NCBI GenBank assembly: GCA_963803425.1
Contig: CAWDMA010000001.1
Location: 992,001-1,056,000, forward strand
Direction of reading: 5' to 3'
Origin: DASPWW01 sp963803425
GTDB taxonomy: Bacteria; Actinomycetota; Thermoleophilia; Solirubrobacterales; 70-9
Length of the DNA stretch: 64,000 bases
This document shows positions 16,571-24,641 of this stretch, one piece after another; the first letter of the stretch is position 1; each line of letters starts with the position of its first letter. The position numbers were made by a program, and so were the translations under genes. Under the pieces are notes generated by a model, which saw only the letters and a program-made list of their open reading frames with translations, searched no databases and had not been told where the DNA came from.

Positions 16571-16933
16571 TTGGCCCGTGCCCAGGATCTGATCGCTACC
16601 GCGTACCAGCGCTTGATCGCCGAGGTCCCGGCGCTCGATCGGCTGAAGCTGGTGGTGCGGCTGGAGCTGCGGGGTCGCGGCGACGTGCAGGTGTTTCGCG
16701 TCCGCTGCCCCGGCCCCGAGGTGACAAAGGGGGAGCCCGATGACGCCCGGATCAGCGTCACCCTGGCCCGCTCCCGCTTCAACGAGCTCGCCGCCGACGG
16801 CAGCATCGACGAATGGCGCCAGGCCTATCAGCACGGCGACGTCAGAGTCGAGGGCGATCGCCGCGTGCAGCACCTGGTCCAGAACGTGATCGAGCGCCAC
16901 GAGGCGCGGGCGCGCGCCAGAAGGGCCCGCTAG
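16571..16933 (+). CDS. SCP-2 sterol-transfer-like small protein
   Basis: A 120-residue protein starting at TTG with a GGAGG-rich leader. DVQVFRVRCPGPEV, DARISVTLARSRFNELA and DEWRQAYQHGDVRVEGDRRVQHLVQNVI resemble the SCP-2 sterol-carrier fold (beta sheet then a helix with G-x-h-x-h-x-G-D repeats), but the match is weak. It starts 53 bases after the dehydrogenase stop and 7 bases before the next gene. A lipid- or acyl-CoA-binding role is possible. Confidence 0.6.
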   Translation: MARAQDLIATAYQRLIAEVPALDRLKLVVRLELRGRGDVQVFRVRCPGPEVTKGEPDDARISVTLARSRFNELAADGSIDEWRQAYQHGDVRVEGDRRVQHLVQNVIERHEARARARRAR

Positions 16934-16940
16934 GCGGGAC

Positions 16941-18044
16941 GTGCCGGCCGCGCCCAGACGGCTGGACCCGGCGCGGTTGGCGCGGGTGCGGGCCGCCGCG
17001 CAGCTCCTGCACAGGCCGATCGCGGTTCGCGACCCGGCCGAGATCGCGCGGCTGACCGCGGGGATCCAGGCTCAGGACCCGCCGGCGGCGCGGCTCTCGT
17101 TCCGCTCCCGGAACCGTCGCCTCACGGCCGCGGACGTCGATCGCGCCAGGACCGAGCAGCGATCGCTGCTCCGCACCTGGCTGATGCGGAAGACGATCCA
17201 CATCGTCGCCACCGAGGACGCCGGGTGGCTGCTGCCGCTGTTCGAGCCCGCGATCGAGCGGTGGTCCCGGCGCAGGCTGGAGCAGCTCGGGATGCCGCCC
17301 ACGAATCAGGAGAGGGCGCTGCGGACGATCGCGCGGGCGCTCGAGGACGGCCCGCTCACCCGGACCGAGGCGGCCGCGCGGGTGATCGATGCCGGGGTCG
17401 CGCTCGACTCCCAGACCCGCCTGCACGTCATCCTGGTGGCGGTCACCTCCGGCCTCGCTGTGCTCGGCCCCGATCGCGGTGCCCAGCCGATGCTGGTCCG
17501 CCGCGAGGACTGGATCGGAAGGCCGCCTCCGTTCGATCGCGACCGGGCGCTCGCCGAGCTCGCCCGCCGTTACATCCGCGGGTTCGGGCCGGCCACCGAC
17601 CGCGACTTCGCTTACTGGGCGGGGCTGCCGCTGCGCGACGTCCGCGCCGGCCTCGCGGCGATCTCCGCGGAGCTCGACCCGGTCCGGGTCGGCGACCAGG
17701 AGATGGTCGTGCTTCGCGCAGCGTCGGCGCGCCTGCCGCCGTCCGGGCAGGTGCGCATGCTGGGCGGGTTCGACACCTACGTGCTCGGGTACGAGGACCG
17801 CGGGTTCGCGACCGGTGAGGAGCATCGCGGCACGGTCTCCGACGGGGGCGGCGGGATCTACCCGGCGATCGTCCGCGATGGGGTTGTCGAGGGCGGGTGG
17901 CGGGTCAGGCGCAAGGGTGGCGAGCTCCGGGTCTCCTTCAACGACGCGGCAGCGATCCCGGGCGAGATCCGGGCCGCGGTGGACGCCGAGATCGCGGACA
18001 TCGTCCGCTTCGAGGGGCGGGCGGTGACGGTGGCGAGCGGCTGA
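16941..18044 (+). CDS. AlkZ-like winged-helix DNA glycosylase family protein (HTH_42)
   Basis: A 367-residue protein of the HTH_42 family, which includes the DNA crosslink glycosylases AlkZ and AlkX/YcaQ. The catalytic-type Q-x-Q motif is visible at residues 43-45 (GIQAQDP). Three winged-helix regions follow, with RTWLMRKTIHIV (about 78-89), YIRGFGPATDRDFAYWAGLP in the middle and MLGGFDTYVLGY near the C terminus. Members excise alkylated bases or unhook crosslinks. The GTG start overlaps nothing and lies 7 bases after the preceding stop. The actual lesion is unknown. Confidence 0.78.
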   Translation: MPAAPRRLDPARLARVRAAAQLLHRPIAVRDPAEIARLTAGIQAQDPPAARLSFRSRNRRLTAADVDRARTEQRSLLRTWLMRKTIHIVATEDAGWLLPLFEPAIERWSRRRLEQLGMPPTNQERALRTIARALEDGPLTRTEAAARVIDAGVALDSQTRLHVILVAVTSGLAVLGPDRGAQPMLVRREDWIGRPPPFDRDRALAELARRYIRGFGPATDRDFAYWAGLPLRDVRAGLAAISAELDPVRVGDQEMVVLRAASARLPPSGQVRMLGGFDTYVLGYEDRGFATGEEHRGTVSDGGGGIYPAIVRDGVVEGGWRVRRKGGELRVSFNDAAAIPGEIRAAVDAEIADIVRFEGRAVTVASG

Positions 18045-18065
18045 GGTGGCTACCATGCCGCGCCG

Positions 18066-18578
18066 ATGAGCGAGGCAGACCGCCAGCTTCACACCGATCA
18101 GGCCACGCGGGAGGCGAGCGGCGCGCACCGCTACGGCCGCTTTCTCGAGGAGTTCGAGGTCGGCGCCACCTACGAGCACTGGCCGGCGAAGACGGTCACC
18201 GAGGCGGACGACCACCTGTTCTGCCTGCTCACGATGAACCACCACCCGCTGCACATCAACGACGTGTACGCGGCGGAGTCCCAGCAGGGCCGCAACGTGG
18301 TCGTCGGGCCGCTGGTCTACTCGCTTGCCCTGGGGATGTCGGTCAGCGACGTCTCCGGGAAGGCGATCGCCAACCTGGCGACGGAGGACCTAAAGCACCC
18401 CGCGCCGGTGTTCCACGGCGACACCCTGTACGCCGAGTCCGAGGTGCTCGACGTGAAGCCGTCCAGCTCGAAGCCCGACCGCGGCGTCGTCCGCGTCCAC
18501 ACCCGCGTCTACAAGCAGGACGGGACGCTGGTCGCCGAGTTCAAGCGGGCGGTGCTGGTGCCGCGGCAGCCGGCGTAG
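18066..18578 (+). CDS. MaoC-like hydratase (mesaconyl-CoA hydratase candidate)
   Basis: A 170-residue hot-dog-fold MaoC-domain protein. FLEEFEVGATYEHWPAKTVTEADDHLF opens the domain, the hydratase-2 type segment NHHPLHINDVYA holds the catalytic His, and GPLVYSLALGMSVSD and KHPAPVFHGDTLYAE follow. Such proteins hydrate enoyl-CoAs; in actinobacterial ethylmalonyl-CoA clusters a MaoC protein beside ccr and the mutase is the mesaconyl-CoA hydratase. It is shorter than the two-domain proteobacterial Mch, so the assignment rests on neighbourhood. Confidence 0.85.
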   Translation: MSEADRQLHTDQATREASGAHRYGRFLEEFEVGATYEHWPAKTVTEADDHLFCLLTMNHHPLHINDVYAAESQQGRNVVVGPLVYSLALGMSVSDVSGKAIANLATEDLKHPAPVFHGDTLYAESEVLDVKPSSSKPDRGVVRVHTRVYKQDGTLVAEFKRAVLVPRQPA

Positions 18579-18620
18579 TTCTGCCCGGCCCCCGGGCCGA
18601 AGGGCGCCCCTGGGCCGACG

Positions 18621-19238
18621 TCAGTGCGCTTCGTCCGATGCGTGCGCCGGGGGCCGCGACTCCTCGGCGAGCGAGGCGATCTCGAGCGGGCCGCGGGCGG
18701 CCTCGGTGAGCACGTCCGTGGCCTCCTCGGCGGAGCGCGCGTACAGCTCCACGAGCAGGTGGACGACGATCTGCTCCTCGTCGTGCTTGTGGAAGCGGAC
18801 GTGGCTGAAGAACTCGCGCGTCCCGGAGTCGCCGAAGGCGCCGAAGGTGAGGCTGTCGGCCGCCTCCGGACCGGAGCAGGTCTCGACCAGGTCCTGGTCG
18901 ACGGTGACGATGCACGACGCGACCCAAGGGGTGCCGGCGACCATCCGCTCCCACCGGTCCTCGATCGGGACCACCCTGCCGTTGTCGACGGCCAGGTGAG
19001 GCTGGTCGTGCATGCAGTCGACACACTGGACGACGCCCTCCTGCACCTCGTCGACGCGGTCGGAGGACTCGCCGGTGTCGGCGTCGATCCGGAGGATCGC
19101 GTCGTAGTGGACCTGGGCCTCGAGCCGCTGCGACCAGCACCGGTAGCAACGGAGCCAGGCGCTACGGCCGTTGTTGCCGAGCTCGTTCGCGTTCCGGTCC
19201 GGCTCGGGGCCCGATGCGGCGGGCTCTTGCATGGCCAT
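18621..19238 (-). CDS. conserved hypothetical with four-Cys zinc-ribbon-like motif
   Basis: A 205-residue protein of unrecognised family. Two CxxC pairs (C31-C34 in CYRCW and C72-C75 in CVDC) with a spacer of 37 residues suggest a zinc ribbon. The middle contains HDQPHLAVDNGRVVPIEDRWERM and the C-terminal half is mixed alpha/beta (EFFSHVRFHKHDEEQIVVHLLVELYA). Two ATGs six bases apart are possible starts. It follows the mutase gene on the same strand by 12 bases and may be its partner; no function is claimed. Confidence 0.65.
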   Translation of the reverse strand: MAMQEPAASGPEPDRNANELGNNGRSAWLRCYRCWSQRLEAQVHYDAILRIDADTGESSDRVDEVQEGVVQCVDCMHDQPHLAVDNGRVVPIEDRWERMVAGTPWVASCIVTVDQDLVETCSGPEAADSLTFGAFGDSGTREFFSHVRFHKHDEEQIVVHLLVELYARSAEEATDVLTEAARGPLEIASLAEESRPPAHASDEAH

Positions 19239-19250
19239 CAGGGTAGCCCG

Positions 19251-21257
19251 CTACGCGGGGGATCCCGCCGGGTCGGTGGCGCCGCTGCGTTCTGCGACCA
19301 GCCCCACGATGTCCCCCATGATCCTGTTCAGGTCGAAGTCCTTGGGCGTGTACACGCGCGCCACGCCCGCCTCGCGGAGCGCCTCCGCGTCGGGCGGCGG
19401 GATGATCCCGCCGACCACCACGGGCGCCTCGACGCCCTGCTCGCGCAGCCCCCGGACGATCTCCGGGACGAGCTCGGCGTGCGAGCCCGAAAGGATCGAC
19501 AGCCCGACCACGTCGACGTCCTCCTCGAGCGCCGAGGCGACGATCTGCTCCGGGGTGAGCCGGATCCCCTGGTAGACGACCTCCATCCCGACGTCGCGCG
19601 CCCGCACGGCGATCTGCTCGGCGCCGTTCGAGTGCCCGTCGAGGCCCGGCTTCCCGACCAGGATCTTGACCCGCTTGCCGAGCGCGCTCGAGACCTCGTC
19701 GACGCGCTCGCGCACCTCGCTCAGCACCTCGCCGTTCACAGAGGTGGCGACGCCCCCGACCCCGGTCGGCCCCCGGTAGTCGCCGAACGCGTCCCTCAGG
19801 GTGCCCGCCCACTCTCCGGTCGTCGCACCCGCCTTCGCGGCCGCGATCGTCGCCGGGATCAGGTTGCGGCCCGCGTCGGCGGCCGCCTCGGCGAGCTCGG
19901 CCAGCGCCCGATCGACGCCCGCCTGCTCGCGTCCGGATCGCCACGCCTGCACCGCCTCGACGCACTCGCGCTCGACCTCGGGGTCGGGCGTCAGGATGCC
20001 GCGGTCCTCGCCGGTCGTCAGCGGCGAGTCCTCGCCCTCGGTGAAGCAGTTCTGGCCGACGACCTTGAGCTCGCCGGCCTCGATCTTCGCGACCCGCTCG
20101 CGGTGCGACGCGACCAGGCTCGCCTTCATGTAGGGCACCGCCTCGACGGCGCCGCCGTGCTCCTCGACGACCGCCATCTCCTCGCGGGCGCCCTCGACCA
20201 TCTCGTCGACGAGGCCCTCCATCACCTTCGAGCCCTCGAAGATGTCGGGGTACTCGAGCAGGTCGGTCTCGAACGCGAGCACCTGCTGGATTCGCAGGCT
20301 CCACTGCTGGTCCCACGGCCGCGGCAGGCCGAGCGCCTCGTTCCAAGCCGGGAGCTGGATCGCGCGGGCGCGAGCGGAGCGTCCCATCGTCACCGCGAGC
20401 GCCTCGAGCGTGATCCGCTGCACGTTGTTCTCCGGCTGCGCCTCGGTGAGGCCGAGCGAGTTCACCTGGACGCCGTACCGCAGCCGCAGGAACTTGGGGT
20501 CGGTGACCCCGTAGCGCTCCCGGCCGATCTGCTCCCAGAGCTGCCCCATCGCGCGCAGCTTCGCGTGCTCCTCCACGAACCGCACGCCGGCATTGACGAA
20601 GAAGGAGATCCGTCCGAACACCCGCGGGAAGTCTCCGGCGGGGACCTGGCCGCGCTCCCGGACCGCGTCCAGCACCGCGATCGCGTTGGACATCGTGAAC
20701 GCGATCTCCTGCACCGGCGTCGCCCCCGCCTCCTGGAGGTGGTAGCTGCACACGTTGATCGGGTTCCAGCGCGGCACTTCGGTCGCGCAGAACGAGACCA
20801 TGTCGGCGATCAGCCGCATCGAGGGGCCGGGAGGGAAGGCGTAGGTCCCGCGCGACAGGTACTCCTTGATGATGTCGTTCTGGGTCGTCCCGGAGAGCGA
20901 TTCGCGGTCGACGCCGCCCTCCTCGGCGACCGCCACGTACAGGGCCAGCAGCCACGCCGCGGTGGCGTTGATCGTCATCGAGGTGTTCATCGTGTCGAGC
21001 GGGATCCCGTCCAGCAGCGCGCGCATGTCGCCGAGGTCCGCGATCGAGACGCCGACCTTGCCGACCTCGCCGCGGGCGAGCGGGTGATCGGGGTCGTAGC
21101 CGGTCTGGGTGGGGAGGTCGAAGGCGACCGAGAGGCCGGTCTGTCCCTTCGCGAGGTTGCGGCGGTACAGCTCGTTGGAGCGGCGCGCGTCAGAGTGCCC
21201 TGCGTAGGTGCGCATCACCCACGGACGGTCGGGCTCCGGCAAGCGGTGCTCGCTCAT
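19251..21257 (-). CDS. meaA: ethylmalonyl-CoA mutase-type B12 mutase (Ecm/MeaA)
   Basis: A 668-residue one-chain coenzyme-B12 mutase. RPWVMRTYAGHSDARRSNELY, LAKGQTGLSVAFDLPTQTGY, NTSMTINATAAWLL and TTQNDIIKEYLSRGTY build the substrate barrel, and the B12 domain has LDGHSNG with the axial ligand H542 and later SILSGSH and VVVGGIIPP. This is the MeaA/ethylmalonyl-CoA mutase branch rather than the classical two-subunit methylmalonyl-CoA mutase. It converts ethylmalonyl-CoA to methylsuccinyl-CoA. The start is the ATG at 21255-21257; the longer in-frame extension has no family similarity. It is divergent from a secreted-protein gene. Confidence 0.92.
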   Translation of the reverse strand: MSEHRLPEPDRPWVMRTYAGHSDARRSNELYRRNLAKGQTGLSVAFDLPTQTGYDPDHPLARGEVGKVGVSIADLGDMRALLDGIPLDTMNTSMTINATAAWLLALYVAVAEEGGVDRESLSGTTQNDIIKEYLSRGTYAFPPGPSMRLIADMVSFCATEVPRWNPINVCSYHLQEAGATPVQEIAFTMSNAIAVLDAVRERGQVPAGDFPRVFGRISFFVNAGVRFVEEHAKLRAMGQLWEQIGRERYGVTDPKFLRLRYGVQVNSLGLTEAQPENNVQRITLEALAVTMGRSARARAIQLPAWNEALGLPRPWDQQWSLRIQQVLAFETDLLEYPDIFEGSKVMEGLVDEMVEGAREEMAVVEEHGGAVEAVPYMKASLVASHRERVAKIEAGELKVVGQNCFTEGEDSPLTTGEDRGILTPDPEVERECVEAVQAWRSGREQAGVDRALAELAEAAADAGRNLIPATIAAAKAGATTGEWAGTLRDAFGDYRGPTGVGGVATSVNGEVLSEVRERVDEVSSALGKRVKILVGKPGLDGHSNGAEQIAVRARDVGMEVVYQGIRLTPEQIVASALEEDVDVVGLSILSGSHAELVPEIVRGLREQGVEAPVVVGGIIPPPDAEALREAGVARVYTPKDFDLNRIMGDIVGLVAERSGATDPAGSPA

Positions 21258-21380
21258 CGCCCTCCATTGTAGGTCGGGGTAACCGCTCCGATCGGCCCGT
21301 CCAAGTGTTAAGGGCAGTGGCGTGCACGCACCCAGCGTGTTCGCGGGGCCGTCTACGTACACAGCTACCCTCCGGCAACG

Positions 21381-22049
21381 ATGCGATTCAAGCTGATCAC
21401 AGCGGCGTTTCTTGTTGCGCTCGTCTCGAGCGTCGGCATCGCGACCGCTTCGGTCGTGATCTACAACAACCCGTTCAAGAACAAGGCCGGGTTTCGCGAG
21501 GTGCGCAAGTTCAACGGCAAGAAGGCCTGCAAGCGGTCGTTCGCGGGCAAGAAGAAGGGGTTCGGCGCCGAGGTCAGGAAGGGGCCGCTGCAGTGCGACT
21601 ACCGCACGCCCGTCACCGGCGACGCGAAGGAGCCCGATCACGAGATCGAGGTGTCGGCGACCGTGCTCGACTCGACCCCGAAGGGCGTCCGCAAGGGCGC
21701 CTACGTCGGGGTGGCGCTGCGGGCCGACAAGTCGAGCCGGTACGAGCTGCGCGTGTTTCCCGACAAGCGCCGGTGGGAGCTGCGCCGCAAGCCCGACGGC
21801 GGCGGTGCCGACTTTCCCGCGGAGGGCTCGGGCGGGATCAAGAAGACGGGCAAGGCGAACACGCTGAAGCTGCGCGCGTTCGGCGCCAAGGTGACCGCGT
21901 TCGTGAATGGGAAGACGGTCGCGACGGCCACCGACGGCAAGCCCGGTGACCTGGACGGCCGCAAGACCATGATCCTCGCCGGCACCAAGGGAAAGACGAA
22001 GTCGAGCGCCGAGATGACGTTCCAGGACCTCCGGATCCGGATCCCGTAG
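21381..22049 (+). CDS. secreted protein with concanavalin-like/DUF1080-type fold
   Basis: A 222-residue protein with a signal peptide (MRFKLITAAFLVALVSSVGIATASV). The mature part is rich in beta-strand signals: EIEVSATVLDSTPKG, AYVGVALRADKSSRYELRVF, KVTAFVNGKTVATATD and AEMTFQDLRIRIP, a pattern seen in DUF1080/LamG-like jelly rolls that bind sugars. No catalytic residues can be named. It is divergent from the mutase across 123 bases and precedes clpS by 32 bases. Confidence 0.65.
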   Translation: MRFKLITAAFLVALVSSVGIATASVVIYNNPFKNKAGFREVRKFNGKKACKRSFAGKKKGFGAEVRKGPLQCDYRTPVTGDAKEPDHEIEVSATVLDSTPKGVRKGAYVGVALRADKSSRYELRVFPDKRRWELRRKPDGGGADFPAEGSGGIKKTGKANTLKLRAFGAKVTAFVNGKTVATATDGKPGDLDGRKTMILAGTKGKTKSSAEMTFQDLRIRIP

Positions 22050-22081
22050 CGCAGGATCGCGGACGGCCTCGCGGATCGTCT

Positions 22082-22396
22082 ATGGTCGCCGCGGTGGGTG
22101 ATCCCGTCTCAACCACCACGGTCGAGAAGCCGAGAACCGCGGGTCCGGGCTCAGGGTTGGGCGGAAGCTGGCTCGTGATCGTTCGCAACGACGATCACAA
22201 CACCTTCGACCACGTTGCGAAGACGCTCGCTCGCGTCCTCCCCGGAGTCAACGTCGACCGCGGCTACCGGATCGCGGACGAGATCCACAACACCGGCCGG
22301 GCGATCGTGTGGACCGGGGCCCGCGAGCCCGCCGAGCACTACTGGGGGCAGCTCGAGGGGGCGGGGCTGACGATGGCGCCGCTGGAGCAGCACTAG
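22082..22396 (+). CDS. clpS: ClpS-like ATP-dependent protease adaptor
   Basis: A 104-residue protein whose core matches ClpS, the adaptor that hands N-degron substrates to ClpA/ClpC-ClpP. VIVRNDDHNTFDHVAKTLARV aligns with the ND.hN substrate-pocket start of ClpS, and IHNTGRAIVWTGAREPAEHYWGQL matches the V..GR..VW.G..E.A C-terminal part. The first 28 residues are poorly conserved, so a start later than 22082 is possible. No clpA or clpC is adjacent. Confidence 0.83.
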   Translation: MVAAVGDPVSTTTVEKPRTAGPGSGLGGSWLVIVRNDDHNTFDHVAKTLARVLPGVNVDRGYRIADEIHNTGRAIVWTGAREPAEHYWGQLEGAGLTMAPLEQH

Positions 22397-22575
22397 CGCG
22401 GGCCCGGCGGCTCGGCGCTGGTCCGGTGCGACAGCGCCACCATGCTCGCGCCCAAGCCCGGCGGCGCGGGGGCGAAGCTCGCCCGCCGATTCGCTCGCAG
22501 GACCGCCAGGACGCGGCGCGCGCGGGAGGAATGTCCGGAGTGATCTCTCATGGAGGCCAGGATGTCCTAGCCCTC

Positions 22576-22614
22576 CGATAAGCGCAACAGGAATCCCTTC
22601 TGATAGCGATAAGC
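22576..22614. promoter_or_regulatory. two CGATAAGC direct repeats upstream of LysR gene
   Basis: CGATAAGC occurs at 22576-22583 and again at 22607-22614, 31 bases apart (about three helical turns), ending 8 bases before the LysR start. The second copy lies in GATAGCGATAAGCTGTT, which has the 5-N7-5 spacing of LysR-type half sites. An autoregulatory site is inferred. Confidence 0.4.
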
Positions 22615-22621
22615 TGTTCTA

Positions 22622-23551
22622 ATGCTTGACCTGAAGCGCGCGCGGGTGCTCGCCGAGGTCGCCAGGCGGGGGTCCTTCTCGGCGGCAGCCGACACGCTGC
22701 ACCTGTCGCAGTCCGCGGTCAGCCAGCAGGTCGCGACGCTGGAGCGCGAGGTGGGACTGTCGCTGCTGGCGCGGACGGCCGAGGGGCCGAAGTTGACCGA
22801 CGCCGGCAGCGCGCTGGTCGGGCACGCGGAGGCCGCGGCCGCCCGGCTCGAGGAGGCCGAGCACGAGCTCGCCGCAATCGCAGGCCTGGCGGGCGGCGAG
22901 CTCCACATCGCGAGCTTCCCGACCGCGAGTGCGGTGCTTCTGCTGCCCGCCGTCCGGGAGTTCAGCGCCGAGCACCCGGGCGTTCGCCTCTTCATCACCG
23001 ACGCCGAGCCCGAGGACGCGCTGCCCGGGCTGCGCGCCGCCGAGATCGACCTCATGCTCGACCTCGAGTACACCTCGCTGCCGCTGCCCGAGGAGCGCGA
23101 CCTCGAGCGTCGCCTGCTGGTCACCGAAGCGATGCACCTCGCCCTGCCCGGAGACCACCCGCTGGCCGGCGAGAGGACGGTGCGACTGGCGGATCTCGCC
23201 GGCGAGCCGTGGCTGAGCGGGCTGCGGCCGAGCTCCTGCGGCGAGGTGATCGTGAAGGCGTGCCGCGACGCCGGCTTCGAGCCCCGGATCTCGTTCGAGA
23301 GCGACGACTACGGCGTCCTGCAGGGGTACGTCGCAGCGGGGCTGGGCTTCACGCTGCTCCCGGACATGGCGCTGCCGTCGCTGCGCCCGGACGTCGTCGT
23401 CCGGCCGACCCGGCCGGCGGCGCCGGGGCGGCGGGTGTGGGTCGCGACCCGGGCCCAGGGCGCTCGGTCCGCCGCGACGGATGCGATGGTCGACGCGCTC
23501 CGCCGCGCCGGGCAGCGGTTCGCGGCTCAGGCGCTCGGCGCCGCCGCCTGA
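22622..23551 (+). CDS. LysR-family transcriptional regulator
   Basis: A 309-residue LysR regulator. The winged HTH is ARVLAEVARRGSFSAAADTL followed by SQSAVSQQVATLEREVG, and the effector domain begins GELHIASFPTASAVLLLPAVREF. It differs from the CbbR-like regulator at 6719 in the effector region. Its 3' end overlaps the convergent acyltransferase gene by 25 bases. Targets are unknown; the repeats immediately upstream suggest autoregulation. Confidence 0.86.
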   Translation: MLDLKRARVLAEVARRGSFSAAADTLHLSQSAVSQQVATLEREVGLSLLARTAEGPKLTDAGSALVGHAEAAAARLEEAEHELAAIAGLAGGELHIASFPTASAVLLLPAVREFSAEHPGVRLFITDAEPEDALPGLRAAEIDLMLDLEYTSLPLPEERDLERRLLVTEAMHLALPGDHPLAGERTVRLADLAGEPWLSGLRPSSCGEVIVKACRDAGFEPRISFESDDYGVLQGYVAAGLGFTLLPDMALPSLRPDVVVRPTRPAAPGRRVWVATRAQGARSAATDAMVDALRRAGQRFAAQALGAAA

Positions 23552-24315
23552 AACCCGAGCGAGCGCGCGATCCGCTCCCGGGCCAGCTCCGCGAGCGCGG
23601 GCGGGTCCGGCGCCTCGTCGGGCTCGATCGGATCGAGCACCGTCAGCGACAGCGGGAATCGGCCGCGGAGGAAGAACGAGCGGCGCGGCAGCGCCCGGCC
23701 GGTCCCGTCGATCGCGATCGGCAGCACCGCGCTGCCCGTCTCGACCGCGAGCTCGAACGCACCGGTCTTGAACTGCCCCGGCTCACCGGCGACCCCGCGG
23801 GTGCCCTCCGGGAACAGGATCAGGGAGCTCCGCCCCGCGAGCGCCTCGCGGCACCGGCGCATCATCTCGACGACGCTGTCGCGCTTCCCGCGCCACACCG
23901 GGATGTACCCGTTCATCCGCATGTTCCAGCCGATGAACGGGACCCGGAAGTTCTCGGCTTTGGAGACGAACTTGAAGTGGGTGCGGAGCCGGAAGATCAC
24001 GGCGATGTCGACCTGGGACTGGTGGTTCGCGACCATCACGTAGGTGCGGCTGCGGTCGATCTTGTCCCGGCCGCGGACTCGCAGCGGCCACAGCGGGTTG
24101 ATCCACGTGTACATCGAGCTCCACAGGCACGTGTACCACTGCAGCACGACCCGGCGCCGGTCGAACGGCGCGGTCAGGATCCAGATCGCGAGCGCCGGGA
24201 GGAACAGCACGACGCACGAGAGCCAGAAGAATGCCCAGTACGCGACCGAGTAGGCGTCTAGCAGCGCGCGGACCGGCGCGCTCCGCCTACTCGGCGACTT
24301 GGAGGTGGGAGCCAT
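23527..24315 (-). CDS. 1-acyl-sn-glycerol-3-phosphate acyltransferase family protein
   Basis: A 262-residue PlsC-like acyltransferase for phospholipid synthesis or remodelling. An N-terminal membrane segment (WAFFWLSCVVLFLPALAIWI) precedes the catalytic box NHQSQVD, the substrate box LILFPEGTRGV and a third block AVLPIAIDGTG. It overlaps both neighbours (25 bases with the convergent LysR gene, 29 bases with the upstream small gene). A shorter start a few codons in would reduce the second overlap. Confidence 0.87.
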   Translation of the reverse strand: MAPTSKSPSRRSAPVRALLDAYSVAYWAFFWLSCVVLFLPALAIWILTAPFDRRRVVLQWYTCLWSSMYTWINPLWPLRVRGRDKIDRSRTYVMVANHQSQVDIAVIFRLRTHFKFVSKAENFRVPFIGWNMRMNGYIPVWRGKRDSVVEMMRRCREALAGRSSLILFPEGTRGVAGEPGQFKTGAFELAVETGSAVLPIAIDGTGRALPRRSFFLRGRFPLSLTVLDPIEPDEAPDPPALAELARERIARSLGFQAAAPSA

Positions 24316-24622
24316 CGCCGCTGAGCGGCGAGCGGTCCGCGGTCATCGCGTGCCACGCCGGCGACAGCGGCTTGTTGTAGTAGCTCAGCGCCGCCTCGCG
24401 CAGGTCGACGATCTCGTCCGAGTACCAGTAGCGGTCGAAGTCCTCCCGCCGCTCCCACACCGATACCTGGCGGAACAGCAGCGGGTCGTCGATCGACCGC
24501 GACAGGAAGCAGGTGGAGGCGCCGAACGCGAGCGCACGATCGAGCGCCGGCTCCCACACATCCAGCCACCGGTCGGCTCGAAACGGATGCACCCGCCAGT
24601 CGATGTAGTTGACCTCGCTCAT
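24287..24622 (-). CDS. hypothetical protein, possible dimeric alpha/beta-barrel
   Basis: A 111-residue protein of unrecognised family. It is rich in Trp, Tyr and Asp: NYIDWRVHPFRADRWLDVWEPA, STCFLSRSIDDPLLFRQVSVWERREDFDRYW. The segment around RQVSVWERREDFDRYWYSDEI resembles the strand-helix unit of antibiotic-monooxygenase-like dimeric barrels. It starts 19 bases after the stop of the Ccr gene on the same strand and overlaps the acyltransferase start. Function not claimed. Confidence 0.6.
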   Translation of the reverse strand: MSEVNYIDWRVHPFRADRWLDVWEPALDRALAFGASTCFLSRSIDDPLLFRQVSVWERREDFDRYWYSDEIVDLREAALSYYNKPLSPAWHAMTADRSPLSGDGSHLQVAE

Positions 24623-24641
24623 CCCAATCCCCCGCCGAGCA

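Noticed and set aside
19251..21257. Classical methylmalonyl-CoA mutase
   Set aside because: The single-chain arrangement and the RTYAGHSDA and LPTQTGY segments follow the MeaA/ethylmalonyl-CoA mutase branch, and ccr is nearby.
18624..21272. 882-codon open frame on the plus strand
   Set aside because: It lies opposite the mutase and zinc-ribbon genes; its Arg/Leu/Val/His-rich translation without domains is a GC-rich shadow.
21258..21380. Cobalamin riboswitch ahead of the B12-dependent mutase
   Set aside because: The spacer is too short and lacks the B12-box-like conserved pieces.
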